From assembly GCA_016794595.1 (NCBI GenBank), contig JAEUJN010000035.1, positions 1 to 64,000 of the forward strand: 64,000 bases of DNA, written 5' to 3'. The position numbers and the translations under genes are program-made. The notes under the pieces were generated by a model. It worked only from the letters and a program-made list of their open reading frames with translations, ran no database searches and was not told the origin of the DNA. The first letter of the stretch is position 1. The number at the start of each line of letters is the position of its first letter. Below, in pieces: positions 25,539-36,475 of the stretch. The DNA is from Kineosporiaceae bacterium (GTDB lineage Bacteria > Actinomycetota > Actinomycetes > Actinomycetales > Kineosporiaceae).

Positions 25539-27731
25539 TCAGAAGTCGACCTTGGCTGCCTTGCCCTTCCCACCCGAGGCGGGGGCCGAGGCCGGGGCCG
25601 TCCCGGGGAGTTCGCGGACGTCGACCGCGGGCGCGTCCACGCGTGGACCGACGCCCAGCTTCTCCTTGATCTTCTTCTCGATCTCGTCGGCGAGATCGGG
25701 GTTGTCACGCAGGAACGCGCGCGCGTTCTCCTTGCCCTGGCCGAGCTGATCGCCCTCGTAGGTGTACCAGGCACCGGACTTGCGCACGAAGCCCTGCTCC
25801 ACGCCCATGTCGATCAGGCCACCCTCGCGCGAGATTCCGATGCCGTAGAGGATGTCGAACTCGGCCTGCTTGAACGGCGGGCTGACCTTGTTCTTGACCA
25901 CCTTGACCCGGGTGCGCGAGCCGACCGGCTCGGAGCCGTCCTTGAGCGTCTCGATCCGGCGCACGTCGAGACGGACCGAGGAGTAGAACTTCAGAGCCCT
26001 ACCGCCCGTGGTGGTTTCGGGGCTGTTGTGGACCATGACATGGTCGACGAAGTAGTTGTGGGTGCCTTCGACCTCGATGTCGAACCGATGCATCGAACGG
26101 GTGGGCGGCTTGACGTGGATGTCGAGGATGCGCGCCGGGACGAGGCGCTCGGCGGGCTCGACGAACTCGGGCCGGACCGCGAACCGGCCACGGAAGGCCG
26201 GCAACAGCTTGTAGTCCATCGACGGGTGCACAGAAGGCGCGATGATCTCGTGCAGCTTCTTGGTGGCCGCCGTCGTGAACTGCAGGACCGCCACCTTGCG
26301 CGCCCCACGCAGCATCAACGCAGCCTCGAGGCCGAAGGCATCCCGAAGGTGGTCCACGAGCCGAACCCTGCTGCCCTCACTCAGCGCTTCGACACAGATC
26401 TCAGCACGCCCCGACCCGCCTCGGGTGCGCTGCTGCAGGCCTGCCGAACGCACCGCGAATGAGGCGTCGTCCTGGTACCAGATGGCCAGGGCGAGCGGCG
26501 TGAGCGCCTTGAGATACTCCCAGGTCAGGTGCTTCTTGCCGTCACCCCAGTAGACGGCCTCACGCAGTTCGGCGAGTTCGGGCAGAGGGGTGAGGTCGAG
26601 GTGCACAGCTCCGTTCGGACGCACCGAGCGCGAGGCTGGAATGTTGCCCAGCAGCTCGGCCTTCCAGTCCAGATAGTCAGCCTGGGCCGCTCCGTGACCC
26701 ATCCGGAAGCGCACCCCGGAGCGACCGCGCCGGTTCGGCGCCAGGTGCCCGTCACCCATGAGACCACCGAGGATCACCTCGAGTTGCTGCCGGCTGAGAC
26801 GGTGGGTCTCGCTGGTCATCACTCGATCGCCGGTGAGCAGCTCGCCCGCCTCACGCCAGCCACCCGGCGTCCGGACGAGATGGTTCTCGGTGGCAGCGAA
26901 CTGCGCCTTCCCGTTCCCACCGGATCGGGCAACGGTGAACCGCAGGAAACGCTCGGCTGGACCGTTGTCGAACCAGTTGGTCACGCGACCCGGCACGATG
27001 GCGTCCTTGACCGGGTCGTAGGTGAGCACCTCGACGTCCAGTTTCTGGTTGACGATCGTTCCGATTCTTTCCTGTGAACCGTCGGCCAGGGTGACCCGGG
27101 TGTTGTAGGAGAAGCACCCGAACATCACCCCGATCTTCTCGCGCAGCTGGTTGATGAAGATCGCGGTGGTGCCGGTGTTGCTCAGGGCACCGGTGATCTT
27201 GCGCAGGGCCTGGGACATCAGGCGTGCCTGCAGGCCGACATGGCTGTCCCCCATCTCGCCCTCGATCTCCGCCCGCGGCACGAGGGCCGCCACCGAGTCG
27301 ATGACGATGACGTCCAGCGCGCCGGAGCGGATCAGCATGTCCGCGATCTCGAGCGCCTGCTCGCCCGTGTCCGGCTGGGAGACCAGCAGGGCGTCGGTGT
27401 CGACGCCCAGTTTCTTGGCGTACTCGGGATCGAGGGCGTGCTCGGCGTCGATGAAGGCGGCGATTCCCCCGGCCCGCTGGGCATTCGCGACGGCGTGCAG
27501 GGCCACCGTGGTCTTACCGGAGGACTCCGGGCCGTAGATCTCGATCACCCGTCCCCGGGGGAGACCACCGATCCCCAGGGCGACATCCAGGGCGATCGAT
27601 CCGGTCGGGATCACCTCGATGGGTGGGCGGGAATCCTCCCCCAGTCGCATGACGGAGCCCTTGCCGAACTGGCGGTCGATCTGGGCGAGGGCGGTCTCGA
27701 GTGCCTTCTCACGGTCTGCTGGGGCTGGCAT
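25539..27731 (-). CDS. recA: Recombinase RecA with in-frame intein
   Basis: 730 codons: host RecA residues 1-205, an intein of 364 residues, then host residues to the end, giving a mature RecA of about 366. Walker A GPESSGKT is at residues 67-74, and [19 protein letters not shown] holds Walker B. The intein interrupts [13 protein letters not shown], inside the DNA-binding L2 region, so RecA is inactive until splicing. The last 50 residues are acidic then Ala/Gly/Lys rich. Upstream lies an SOS-type palindrome at 27884; recX follows after 13 bases. RecA activates LexA self-cleavage. Confidence 0.96.
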   Translation of the reverse strand: MPAPADREKALETALAQIDRQFGKGSVMRLGEDSRPPIEVIPTGSIALDVALGIGGLPRGRVIEIYGPESSGKTTVALHAVANAQRAGGIAAFIDAEHALDPEYAKKLGVDTDALLVSQPDTGEQALEIADMLIRSGALDVIVIDSVAALVPRAEIEGEMGDSHVGLQARLMSQALRKITGALSNTGTTAIFINQLREKIGVMFGCFSYNTRVTLADGSQERIGTIVNQKLDVEVLTYDPVKDAIVPGRVTNWFDNGPAERFLRFTVARSGGNGKAQFAATENHLVRTPGGWREAGELLTGDRVMTSETHRLSRQQLEVILGGLMGDGHLAPNRRGRSGVRFRMGHGAAQADYLDWKAELLGNIPASRSVRPNGAVHLDLTPLPELAELREAVYWGDGKKHLTWEYLKALTPLALAIWYQDDASFAVRSAGLQQRTRGGSGRAEICVEALSEGSRVRLVDHLRDAFGLEAALMLRGARKVAVLQFTTAATKKLHEIIAPSVHPSMDYKLLPAFRGRFAVRPEFVEPAERLVPARILDIHVKPPTRSMHRFDIEVEGTHNYFVDHVMVHNSPETTTGGRALKFYSSVRLDVRRIETLKDGSEPVGSRTRVKVVKNKVSPPFKQAEFDILYGIGISREGGLIDMGVEQGFVRKSGAWYTYEGDQLGQGKENARAFLRDNPDLADEIEKKIKEKLGVGPRVDAPAVDVRELPGTAPASAPASGGKGKAAKVDF
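26025..27116 (-). mobile_element. RecA intein with LAGLIDADG homing endonuclease
   Basis: 364 residues. The first residue is Cys206 of the precursor, in [14 protein letters not shown] (Hint block A); block B is near [21 protein letters not shown] endonuclease is embedded, with helices [10 protein letters not shown] and [12 protein letters not shown], both with the metal-binding acidic residue. The end is [20 protein letters not shown], with His-Asn before the +1 Ser of SPETTT. All splice residues (Cys1, penultimate His, Asn, +1 Ser) are present, so splicing should work. The insertion site is one used by other actinomycete RecA inteins. Confidence 0.93.
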
Positions 27732-27883
27732 GTCTCCACCTCGGTCTCGGGGTGCTCGATCGCGAGCAGGTCTCGGTCTGACGGTCGCCGTGGACGCTAG
27801 GGGGTGCCACCGACAACTCCGGCGCCGGACGACGTCCCCTGGGGACAGTGGGACGAGAACCGCGCGTTGTGGACGACACTATC

Positions 27884-27899
27884 CCGAACAGGTGTTCGA
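27884..27899. promoter_or_regulatory. SOS (LexA) box upstream of recA
   Basis: CCGAACAGGTGTTCGA matches the TCGAAC-N4-GTTCGA LexA site with one mismatch at the first base. It lies 153 bases before the recA ATG and just after the DUF3046 stop, so recA should have its own damage-inducible promoter. Confidence 0.75.
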
Positions 27900-27917
27900 C
27901 GCGGGCGACACGCCGGA

Positions 27918-28151
27918 TCACCGGCGCCGCCGCCGCGCCGCCGGTTCCTCACGCCCCCAGCGGCGGTCCTCGGGCACCTCCAGCTCGACGCACAACGCCA
28001 ACCACACCGATCGCGGATCCTCCCCCCCGCCCAGGGCCTGCTCGGCGGTGCGGTGCCCCAGGGCACCCACGACGTGATCCCGGACGAGGGTTCGGCCATG
28101 GGCGACCCCGAACTCCTCGTCCACCAGCCGCCAGAACTCACTCATCCGCAC
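27918..28151 (-). CDS. DUF3046 protein
   Basis: 77 residues from a GTG at 28151 (an ATG two codons later is possible). [20 protein letters not shown] at the start and [20 protein letters not shown] are hallmarks of DUF3046, a small actinomycete protein family nearly always encoded just upstream of recA. The function is unknown; the fixed position suggests a link with recombination. The C-terminus is a run of Arg and Glu. Confidence 0.9.
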   Translation of the reverse strand: MRMSEFWRLVDEEFGVAHGRTLVRDHVVGALGHRTAEQALGGGEDPRSVWLALCVELEVPEDRRWGREEPAARRRRR

Positions 28152-28234
28152 CCGGCGAGCATCTCATCGACCCGGCTCCGGCCTCCTCAGCGGTGTCTCT
28201 CAAGTGCGTGGCCCAGGGAGCCGAGAACCTCCTC

Positions 28235-29911
28235 ATGAGCACATCTCCTCGTCGCGGTGGGCTGGCGTACCGCACCCTCGCGGGCATCTGTGTCGGCGTT
28301 CTGGCCCTGCTCGGCGTGCTGGTGGCCACGACCCTCGTCGGCATGTTGCGGGCGCTCGACGCCGAGGACCGCGCCATGACCACGGCGAGCGAGCTGTCCC
28401 AGCTCGGTGCCGAGCTGGGCGCTGCCTCGGACCTGCTCACCGGCGAGGCCCGGGCCTACTCGGTGACCGGGGACCGGGCCCACCTGGACGCCTACTGGGC
28501 AGAGATCACCACGACCAAGACCCGTGATCGGGTGCTCGCCCGGATGAAGGAGCTCGGCGTCCCGCCGGAACTGCTCGACCTGCTGGCCGAGGCCAAGGCC
28601 AAGTCGGATGCCCTGGTCACCACCGAGACCCGGTCCCAGCGGCTGATGCTCGAGGCAACCGGGGTGGATCGGGCGGACATGCCAGGCCCGGTCGCCGACT
28701 TCACGCTGTCAGCCGAGGACGGCGCGCTGTCCACGTCGGCCAAGAAGGCCACCTCGGCCCGGATCATGTTCGACGCGCAGTACACCGCCGACAAGGCACT
28801 GATCATGGAGCCGGTCGGCCGGTTCCAGACCCAGCTGGACGAGCAATCGGCCGACTCCGTCGCCCGGGCCGACGAACAGCTCGATGCCACCGTCACGAGG
28901 ATGATCATCCTCATCGTGCTGCTCGGCCTCGGCGTCGCCGGCACGTTGTGGGCCGACTACGCCCTCGTCGGACGTCCTGGCACCCGATACATGCGGGCCC
29001 TGGCCTCGCGCAACCAGAACGATCTCTCGTTCCAACTCTCGGCGGAGGGCGTCCGCGAGATGCGCCAACTGGCCACTGCGTTCAACTCCCAGTTCGCTCA
29101 GGTGGCCACCCTCGTCCACCGGCTGGACGGCGAGGCTGCCCATGTCGCCGAGTCGGCCGGCCGGCTGGACGGGATCGGCCGCGAGGTGATGAGCCGGACG
29201 TCCCAGGCCCTGGACCGCGCCAGCGAGGCCTCCGCAGCCTCCGCGGAGGTGGCCGAGAACGTCGGTGCCGGGGCCGCGGGAGTGGACGAGATGACGGCGT
29301 CCATCGCCGAGATCTCCAAGAGCGCAGCGGCGGCGGCGAACGTCGCCGGAACCGCCGTCCAGGTCACCGAGCGCACCCACCAGACGGTCGGCCGCCTCGG
29401 TGGCAGCACGGCAGAGATCGGCAACGTGGTCCAGCTGATCAACTCGATCGCCGAACAGACCAACTTGTTGGCGCTGAACGCCACCATCGAGGCCGCCCGC
29501 GCGGGCGAGGCGGGCAAGGGATTCGCCGTGGTGGCCACGGAGGTCAAGGAGCTCGCCCAGGGCACCGCGCGGGCAACGGCCGGCATCACCGCGCGGATGG
29601 AGGCGATCGAGACCGACGTCGCGGCCGTGACCACGGCCATGGAGGAGATCGGGTCGATCATCGCCCAGATCCACGACGCGCAGAACACCATCGCCTCGGC
29701 CGTCGAGGAGCAGACCGCCACCACGCACGAGATCAACCGCAGCCTGTCCGAGGCGGCGGCCGCAGCTCAGCGCATCACCCACACCGCCTCCGGTGCGGTC
29801 GAGGCCGCGGAGCAGGCACGAGCCTCCGCCGCCGACTCCGTCCCGGCGACCGGCGAGATGCTGCAGGTCGCCCAGGCACTGAACGGCCTCGTCGCCCAGT
29901 TCCGGGACTGA
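28235..29911 (+). CDS. Methyl-accepting chemotaxis protein
   Basis: 558 residues from an ATG at 28235. First membrane helix at about residues 16-37 ([20 protein letters not shown]), an extracytoplasmic helical domain of about 190 residues, a second helix near 229-250 ([20 protein letters not shown]), HAMP, and the cytoplasmic signalling hairpin. The hairpin tip is intact: [20 protein letters not shown] then [18 protein letters not shown]. No CheA, CheW or flagellar genes are in the window, so the pathway it feeds is elsewhere. The ligand is unknown. The gene is divergent from DUF3046. Confidence 0.93.
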   Translation: MSTSPRRGGLAYRTLAGICVGVLALLGVLVATTLVGMLRALDAEDRAMTTASELSQLGAELGAASDLLTGEARAYSVTGDRAHLDAYWAEITTTKTRDRVLARMKELGVPPELLDLLAEAKAKSDALVTTETRSQRLMLEATGVDRADMPGPVADFTLSAEDGALSTSAKKATSARIMFDAQYTADKALIMEPVGRFQTQLDEQSADSVARADEQLDATVTRMIILIVLLGLGVAGTLWADYALVGRPGTRYMRALASRNQNDLSFQLSAEGVREMRQLATAFNSQFAQVATLVHRLDGEAAHVAESAGRLDGIGREVMSRTSQALDRASEASAASAEVAENVGAGAAGVDEMTASIAEISKSAAAAANVAGTAVQVTERTHQTVGRLGGSTAEIGNVVQLINSIAEQTNLLALNATIEAARAGEAGKGFAVVATEVKELAQGTARATAGITARMEAIETDVAAVTTAMEEIGSIIAQIHDAQNTIASAVEEQTATTHEINRSLSEAAAAAQRITHTASGAVEAAEQARASAADSVPATGEMLQVAQALNGLVAQFRD

Positions 29912-30022
29912 GCCGCGGCACGCCTGCAGTCGCCGGCGGTCATCGGCAAGGGGGCCGAGCCGGCGGGCAGGAGGCGGGTAGAGGGCCAGAGGGCACTGGA
30001 GGGCTCATCTGTCGGTGGTGGA

Positions 30023-33000
30023 GTGCAGGATGAGACCGTGCTCGATCGGTTCTCACCCGCGGCCCGGGACTGGTTCACCGGGTCGTTCAGCGCACCCACT
30101 GCGGCGCAACTGGGGGCCTGGACTGCGATCAGCGCCGGCGAACACGCCCTGGTCGTGGCCCCCACCGGGTCCGGCAAGACCCTGGCAGCATTCCTGTGGG
30201 CACTGGACGAGCTCGCGCGATCCCCCGTGCCCGAGTCGGTCGCCCATCGCTGCCGGGTGCTGTACATCTCCCCCCTGAAGGCGCTGGCGGTGGACGTCGA
30301 GCGCAACCTCCGTGCGCCGCTGACCGGCTTGCGCCAGGCGGCCACGCGACTCGGGCTGCCGGTGCCCGACGTCCGGGTCGCCGTCCGATCCGGGGACACC
30401 CCGGCCGAGGAGCGCCGATCCTTCACGCGGACCCCGCCGGACATCCTGATCACCACCCCGGAGTCGCTGTTCCTGCTGCTGACCTCGCGGGCCCGAGACG
30501 CCCTGGCCGGCGTGTCGACCGTGATCGTGGACGAGGTCCATGCCCTGGCCGGTTCGAAGCGCGGCGCCCATCTGGCCCTCACGCTCGAACGGCTGGACGC
30601 CCTGCTCGAGGCACCGGCGCAGCGGGTGGGGCTGTCTGCCACGGTGCGCCCGGTCGAGGACGTCGCCCGCTGGCTCGGCGGATCGGGCACCCGGCCGGTG
30701 GCGATCGTCCAGCCGCCTGCGGACAAGGTCTTCGAGCTGTCCGTGGTGGTCCCGGTGCCGGACATGGGCGACCTCGACGCTCTCGGCCCCCCCGGAACAC
30801 CGGCCCAGGGCCGCGCCTCCGAGCCGTCGCTCGACCTCAGCGGCCCTGCCGCGGGTGAGCCACGCCGTCCCTCGATCTGGCCGCACGTCGAGGAGCGGGT
30901 GGTCGACCTGGTGACCGATCATCGCTCGACGCTCGTGTTCGCCAACTCCCGACGGCTGGCCGAGCGGCTGACGGCGCGGCTCAACGAGGTGTGGACCGAA
31001 CGGACGACCGGCGAGCCGGTCGGGCCCACGGGGTCCCCGGCCGAGGTGATGGCCCAGTCCGGGGCAGCCTCCGGAGTCCCACCCGTGCTCGCCCGAGCCC
31101 ACCACGGATCGGTCAGCAAGGAGCAGCGGGCGATCATCGAGGGGGAACTCAAGGCCGGGCGACTCCCCGCCGTGGTGGCCACCTCCAGCCTCGAGCTGGG
31201 GATCGACATGGGTGCGGTCGACCTGGTCGTGCAGGTGGAGTCCCCGCCCAGCGTGGCGAGCGGGCTGCAGCGGGTCGGACGGGCCGGTCACCAGGTGGGG
31301 GCCGTCTCCCGCGGGGTGCTGTTCCCCAAGTACCGCAGCGATCTGGTGCAGACCGCGGTCGTGGTCGAACGGATGCGGCAGGGGGCCATCGAAGCGCTGC
31401 GGGTGCCGGCCAATCCCCTCGATGTGCTCGCCCAGCAGGTCGTGGCGATGGTCGCGATGGACGACTGGTCGGTGGACGAACTGGAGTCCCTGATCCGCCG
31501 AGCCGCACCGTTCGCCACCGTGACCCGAGCGGTCCTGGAGGCGGTGCTCGACATGTTGTCCGGGCGCTATCCCAGCGACGAGTTCGCCGAGCTACGGCCC
31601 CGCATCGTCTGGGATCGGCTGACCGGCTCCCTGACCGGGCGGCCCGGCGCCCAGCGACTCGCCGTCACCAGCGGTGGGACGATCCCCGATCGGGGCCTGT
31701 TCGGGGTGTTCCTGGCGAGCAGCTCCGCGGCGACGAGCGGCGATCGCGGCGGCCGGAGGGTCGGCGAGCTGGACGAGGAGATGGTCTACGAGTCGCGGGT
31801 GGGTGACGTGTTCACCCTCGGCTCGACCTCCTGGCGGATCGAGGACATCACCCACGATCGGGTCTTGGTGACCCCCGCACCCGGCCAACCCGGACGGCTG
31901 CCGTTCTGGCACGGGGACGCCCAGGGGCGTCCGGCGGAGTTGGGTCGGGCCGTCGGGGCGTTCGTCCGGGAGCTGACCGCGCTGGACGACGCCCGCGCCC
32001 GAGACCGGGCCTCAGCGGCCGGCCTGGACTCCTGGGCGACCGACAACCTGCTGGCCTACCTGCGTGAACAGAAGTCGGCCACCGGCCACGTACCGGACGA
32101 CCGCACGATCGTGGTCGAACGGTTCCGCGACGAACTGGGCGACTGGCGGGTCGTGGTGCACTCGCCGTTCGGCGCCCAGGTACACGCCCCCTGGGCGCTG
32201 GCAGTGGCCGCCCGGATGCGGGAGCGGTTCGGGGTGGACGTGCAGGCCATGCCCGCCGACGACGGCATCGTGCTGCGGTTGCCGGACGTGGAGTCCGAGA
32301 GCCTGTCGAGCGGGGGCTCCGGGGAGATCGCCGACCTGGTGACGATCGATCCCGGCGACGTCGAGTCGCTGGTGACCGACATGCTCGGGGGCTCGGCCCT
32401 GTTCGCCGCCCGGTTCCGCGAGTGCGCCGCGCGCGCCCTGCTGCTGCCCCGCCGGCGTCCGGACCGCCGGCAACCCCTCTGGCAGCAACGCCAACGGGCC
32501 GCCCAGTTGCTGGAGGTGGCCGCGCGCTACGGCAGCTTCCCGATCGTGCTGGAGACGGTCCGCGAGTGCCTGCAGGACGTCTTCGACGTCCCGGGGCTGG
32601 TGAACCTGATGCGCGATCTGGCGGCCAGGTCCGTCCGCATCATCGAGGTCACCTCCACCGAGCCCTCCCCGTTCGCGCGCAGCCTGATGTTCGGCTACGT
32701 CGCCCAGTTCCTGTACGAGGGCGACTCCCCCCTGGCCGAGCGCCGCGCGGCCGCTCTGGCACTGGATCCGGCCCTGCTCTCCGAACTCCTGGGGCGCGGT
32801 GAGGGAACCTCCCTGCGAGACCTGCTCGACCCCGCGGCGGTGGAACGCACCGAGGCGGAACTTCAGCGCCTGGCAGCCGGGCGACGGCTGGTCGGGGCCG
32901 AGGGCGTGGCGGACCTGGTCCGGGTACTGGGGCCGTTGACCCTGGAGGAGCTGGCGGCCCGCACCCTGATCGAGCGGCGCAGCGAGGACGACCTCGCCGG

Positions 33001-34876
33001 GCCGGACGACGTCCAGGAGTCGCTGTCGGCTGTCCCCCCTGTCGATCCGGTCGTGCTCCGAGGGTGGCTGGACGGGCTGGAAGCGGCTCGCCGGGTGATC
33101 CGGGTGCGGATCGCCGGTGAGGACCGCTGGGCTGCGGTCGAGGACGCGGGCCGGCTGCGCGATGCCCTGGGAACCCCGCTGCCGGTGGGGGTGGCCGAGG
33201 TGTTCACCGAACCGGTGAGCGACCCCCTCGGTGACCTGGTGGCTCGCCATGCCCGCACCCACGGCCCGTTCACCGCGACCGCCCTGGCTCAACGGCTCGG
33301 TCTCGGGGTGGCCGTCGTGCTGGAGGCCCTGCGCCGGCTGGTGGCTGCCGGGCGCCTCGTCGAGGGCGAGTTGCGACCGATCGAGTGCGGCGGTGGTAGC
33401 GGCACCGACTACTGCGACCGCGAGGTGTTGCGTACCCTGCGACGGCGCTCGGTGGCTGCCCTTCGGGCCGAGGTGGAGCCGGTCGCGGCGGTGGATCTGG
33501 CCAGATTCCTGCCCGCCTGGCAGGGCATCACCGGTCAGGGCCCGGCCGCCCGAGCCGAGCCGGGCCCTGTCCGGGCTGAGAACCGCCACCCCCGCCCGGC
33601 TGCCGCACTCCGTGGGGTCGAGGGTGTCCTGCGCGTGGTCGAACAACTCGCCGGGGCGCTTCTTCCCGCGAGCGCGCTGGAGACGCTCGTGCTGCCGGGC
33701 CGGGTCGCCGGGTACTCCCCCGGCCTCGTGGAAGAGCTGCTCTCCGCGGGGGAGGTGGTGTGGTCCGGACACGGTGCGCTACCCGGGGAAGATGGGTGGA
33801 TCAGCCTGCACCCGACCGACATCGCCCCGCTCACCCTGGCCCCGGTGGACCCGTTGTTCGCCCCGGGGGACGTGGGCTCCGCCGTCCTGGAGGTCCTCGG
33901 CGGCGGTGGGGCCTTCTTCTTCCGGGCCCTGTCGGACGCCGTGGGCGGTCCGGACGACGCCGCGCTGGCCGAGGCCCTGTGGGAGCTGACCTGGGCAGGG
34001 CTGATCACCAACGACAGCCTGGCCGCTTTGCGCACGCGCATGTCCGGCGGGCGCACGGCACACCGCTCCCGGCGGGCCACGCCTCGAGGCCGCTACGGCG
34101 GGCGTCACGCCGGGCTGCGGGCCGCTCAAGCCGCCCGGGCGGCGGCCGGAGGGCTGCCCGCCCGCCCCGGCATGCCCAGCCGGTCCGGCCCCCCGACAGC
34201 CACCGGGCGCTGGTCACTACTGCCCGAGCGGGAGGGCGATCCCACGATCCGTGCCCATGCCCAGGCGGAGGTGTTGCTGGAGCGGCACGGGGTGCTCACC
34301 CGGGGCGCCGTGCTCGCCGAGGGTGTGGCCGGGGCGTTCGCGGGGGTGTACCGGGTGCTGTCGGCGTTCGAGGACGCCGGCCGGGTGCGGCGGGGGTACT
34401 TCGTCGAGGGACTCGGCGCGGCCCAGTTCGCCGGGACGGGCGCCGTCGACCGGCTCCGCGCCTCCGCCCGCCCGGTCGGCGACGACCCCGACAGCGCTCG
34501 GCGCACCATCGTGCTGGCGGCAGCCGACCCGGCCAACCCGTACGGGGCCGCCCTCGCCTGGCCCGCCCGGCCGGAGGATTCCGGGGGGCACAAGCCGGGA
34601 CGCAAGGCGGGAGCCGTCGTCGTCCTGGTGGACGGCGCTCTGGTGCTCTACGTCGAACGCGGAGGGCGTTCCCTGCTGTCATGGTCGGTGGACCCGGCCG
34701 AGCTGCAGCCCGCAGCGGATGCGCTGGCGCTCGCCGTTCGGGACGGCGCTCTGGGCAAGTTGACCGTCGAGCGCGCGGACGGCGAGGACGTCCTGGGCAC
34801 CGATCAGCCCGTGACCCGTGCGCTGGCCGAGGCAGGCTTCCGCGCCACCCCCCGCGGGTTGCGCATGCGGGCGTGA
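30023..34876 (+). CDS. lhr: Lhr-type ATP-dependent DNA helicase
   Basis: 1617 residues from GTG, full length for bacterial Lhr. The superfamily 2 core fills the first 900 residues: Walker A APTGSGKTLAAFLWAL near residue 45, DEVH box VIVDEVHALAGSKRGAHLAL near 170, helicase C-domain with TSSLELGIDMGAVDLVVQVE and QRVGRAGHQVG, then a winged helix and the Lhr core. The C-terminal 700 residues are the Lhr-specific region. It moves 3'-5' on single strands and prefers RNA:DNA hybrids; mycobacterial Lhr is induced by crosslinks. The nei gene follows after 50 bases. Confidence 0.95.
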   Translation: MQDETVLDRFSPAARDWFTGSFSAPTAAQLGAWTAISAGEHALVVAPTGSGKTLAAFLWALDELARSPVPESVAHRCRVLYISPLKALAVDVERNLRAPLTGLRQAATRLGLPVPDVRVAVRSGDTPAEERRSFTRTPPDILITTPESLFLLLTSRARDALAGVSTVIVDEVHALAGSKRGAHLALTLERLDALLEAPAQRVGLSATVRPVEDVARWLGGSGTRPVAIVQPPADKVFELSVVVPVPDMGDLDALGPPGTPAQGRASEPSLDLSGPAAGEPRRPSIWPHVEERVVDLVTDHRSTLVFANSRRLAERLTARLNEVWTERTTGEPVGPTGSPAEVMAQSGAASGVPPVLARAHHGSVSKEQRAIIEGELKAGRLPAVVATSSLELGIDMGAVDLVVQVESPPSVASGLQRVGRAGHQVGAVSRGVLFPKYRSDLVQTAVVVERMRQGAIEALRVPANPLDVLAQQVVAMVAMDDWSVDELESLIRRAAPFATVTRAVLEAVLDMLSGRYPSDEFAELRPRIVWDRLTGSLTGRPGAQRLAVTSGGTIPDRGLFGVFLASSSAATSGDRGGRRVGELDEEMVYESRVGDVFTLGSTSWRIEDITHDRVLVTPAPGQPGRLPFWHGDAQGRPAELGRAVGAFVRELTALDDARARDRASAAGLDSWATDNLLAYLREQKSATGHVPDDRTIVVERFRDELGDWRVVVHSPFGAQVHAPWALAVAARMRERFGVDVQAMPADDGIVLRLPDVESESLSSGGSGEIADLVTIDPGDVESLVTDMLGGSALFAARFRECAARALLLPRRRPDRRQPLWQQRQRAAQLLEVAARYGSFPIVLETVRECLQDVFDVPGLVNLMRDLAARSVRIIEVTSTEPSPFARSLMFGYVAQFLYEGDSPLAERRAAALALDPALLSELLGRGEGTSLRDLLDPAAVERTEAELQRLAAGRRLVGAEGVADLVRVLGPLTLEELAARTLIERRSEDDLAGPDDVQESLSAVPPVDPVVLRGWLDGLEAARRVIRVRIAGEDRWAAVEDAGRLRDALGTPLPVGVAEVFTEPVSDPLGDLVARHARTHGPFTATALAQRLGLGVAVVLEALRRLVAAGRLVEGELRPIECGGGSGTDYCDREVLRTLRRRSVAALRAEVEPVAAVDLARFLPAWQGITGQGPAARAEPGPVRAENRHPRPAAALRGVEGVLRVVEQLAGALLPASALETLVLPGRVAGYSPGLVEELLSAGEVVWSGHGALPGEDGWISLHPTDIAPLTLAPVDPLFAPGDVGSAVLEVLGGGGAFFFRALSDAVGGPDDAALAEALWELTWAGLITNDSLAALRTRMSGGRTAHRSRRATPRGRYGGRHAGLRAAQAARAAAGGLPARPGMPSRSGPPTATGRWSLLPEREGDPTIRAHAQAEVLLERHGVLTRGAVLAEGVAGAFAGVYRVLSAFEDAGRVRRGYFVEGLGAAQFAGTGAVDRLRASARPVGDDPDSARRTIVLAAADPANPYGAALAWPARPEDSGGHKPGRKAGAVVVLVDGALVLYVERGGRSLLSWSVDPAELQPAADALALAVRDGALGKLTVERADGEDVLGTDQPVTRALAEAGFRATPRGLRMRA

Positions 34877-34926
34877 GGCCAGGATGAGGCCGATGGGGCG
34901 AACAGGGCACGCGGTGAGGACCCGAG

Positions 34927-35808
34927 ATGCCCGAGGGTGACGTGGTCTGGCGGACTGCCACCCGCCTGAACTCCGCGCTCGCCGGCCACGAGGTGACCGT
35001 GTGGGACCTGCGCTGGCCGAGCCTGGCCACCACCGACCTGCGCGGGAGCACGGTGATCGAGGTGGTCAGCGCCGGCAAGCACCTCCTCTGCCGCCTCCTG
35101 CGCGAGGACCAGCGGTTCACCCTGCACAGCCACCTGCGGATGGAGGGGTCCTGGCACGTGCGGCCCAGCGCCGAGTCCGCGACCGGGGGCCCGAGGGCCG
35201 GCTCTCACGGACGGCAGCTCCGGGAGGCCGACATTCGCGCCGTGGTCGCCACCAGGGCCTGGACGACGATCGGGTACCGCCTGGGCATGCTCGACCTGGT
35301 GACCACGGACGCCGAACACCGGCTGATCGGCCATCTCGGGCCTGACGTTCTCGGGGCGGGGTGGGATCAGGAAGCGGTGCTCACCACCCTGGCCGCCCAC
35401 CCCGACCGGGCGATCGGTGAGCTGCTGCTCGACCAACGGGTGCTGGCCGGCGTGGGGACCTTCTACATGAGCGAGGCGCTCTTCCTGCGCGGTCTCAGCC
35501 CGTGGACTCCCGCGGGCTCGCTGGGCGCCTCGGACCTGGTGGGCCTGGTCGAACTGGTCCACCGGCTGCTCTCGGCCAACCGCGACCGCGCAGTCCAGAT
35601 CACCACCGGGGACGCCCGGCGGGGCCGAACCAACTACGTCCATGCCCGTGCGGGCCGACCGTGTCGCCGGTGTGGGGAGCCGCTACGGGTCGAAATGATC
35701 GGCGAGGCTCCCCGGGAGCGCACCGCGTTCTTCTGCCCACGGTGCCAACCCGGACCCACCCCCGCAGTGTCGCCCGGTCGATCCGGCAGGGCGCTCAGGC
35801 GGCGCTGA
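34927..35808 (+). CDS. nei: Fpg/Nei-family DNA glycosylase (endonuclease VIII type)
   Basis: 293 residues from ATG. Mature Pro2 and Glu3 (MPEGDVVWR) are the catalytic pair for glycosylase/AP-lyase action on oxidised bases. The helix-two-turn-helix has [20 protein letters not shown], and the C-terminal zinc finger is complete ([14 protein letters not shown]). It is next to lhr, as in other actinomycetes, suggesting a joint repair role. The 3' end overlaps the opposite-strand clgR stop by 14 bases. Confidence 0.92.
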   Translation: MPEGDVVWRTATRLNSALAGHEVTVWDLRWPSLATTDLRGSTVIEVVSAGKHLLCRLLREDQRFTLHSHLRMEGSWHVRPSAESATGGPRAGSHGRQLREADIRAVVATRAWTTIGYRLGMLDLVTTDAEHRLIGHLGPDVLGAGWDQEAVLTTLAAHPDRAIGELLLDQRVLAGVGTFYMSEALFLRGLSPWTPAGSLGASDLVGLVELVHRLLSANRDRAVQITTGDARRGRTNYVHARAGRPCRRCGEPLRVEMIGEAPRERTAFFCPRCQPGPTPAVSPGRSGRALRRR

Positions 35809-36145
35809 GCTGGCCCGTCGGCCGGATGTCGCGGCCGAGGTCGTCGGGCACGGTGTCCGGCACGCGCACGTCGTTGACCGCGAGTTCGCCGCTCAGCCGG
35901 TCGGTCAACCCCTCCGCCAGGGCCACCCGCTGGCTAACCCGGTGCAAAACCGAGGACAGGGGGACGTCGAGCGCGCCACAGATGGAGGCCAGCAGCTCAC
36001 TGGAGGCCTCCTTCTGCCCACGCTCCACCTCGCTGAGGTACCCGAGGGAGACCCGGGCGACCGAGGAGACCTCACGCAGCGTGCGCCCCTGCTCGCGACG
36101 GGCGTCCCGGAGGACGTCGCCGATCTCCTGCCGCAACAGCACCAC
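35795..36145 (-). CDS. clgR: XRE-family regulator ClgR
   Basis: 116 residues from a GTG at 36145 with GAGGAGG ahead; the frame is open further back, but upstream residues are not conserved. The DNA-binding domain shows [40 protein letters not shown] and [17 protein letters not shown], the signature of ClgR, activator of clp protease and other stress genes in actinomycetes. Its C-terminus (about 20 residues, ending Ser-Ala-Ala) resembles the ClpP recognition tail known in ClgR. It converges on nei with a 14-base overlap. Confidence 0.9.
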   Translation of the reverse strand: MVLLRQEIGDVLRDARREQGRTLREVSSVARVSLGYLSEVERGQKEASSELLASICGALDVPLSSVLHRVSQRVALAEGLTDRLSGELAVNDVRVPDTVPDDLGRDIRPTGQLSAA

Positions 36146-36475
36146 GGGCTCGCCCTCCTCTCGCTCCGGTTCGAGGTCCTCTGGGAAACCGTGTCCCACC
36201 CAGGTGTTCGACGGTGACGCGGCGCACCTGTAGCGGCGCGCTGCATCTGTAGCCCCACCGTACCTCGCCGTAGCGACAAGCGCCCGGATAGGCACGGTGG
36301 CGGGGCGTCGATGCCGTTCACCGGCTGCCAACCATCGTGCTGTCCAGGGTGTTCCCCGTGGGCTCCGGACACAAGAGGGGTACGCCCAGGGCCGAATCCG
36401 ACCCCGCCACGCCGCCACCCCGCCGTTCCCCCCGTCCCCCGGCGCAGCAGCCCCGGGGGGTGCGCCGTCAGCGGG
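36146..36475. other. 330-base gap upstream of clgR
   Basis: Should hold the clgR promoter and the 3' end of the lipoprotein transcript. I see two copies of a short motif CTGTAG (in CACCTGTAGCGGCG at 36225-36238 and GCATCTGTAGCCCC at 36242-36255) and no convincing terminator. A ClgR-type operator could not be recognised with confidence. No gene was found. Confidence 0.4.
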
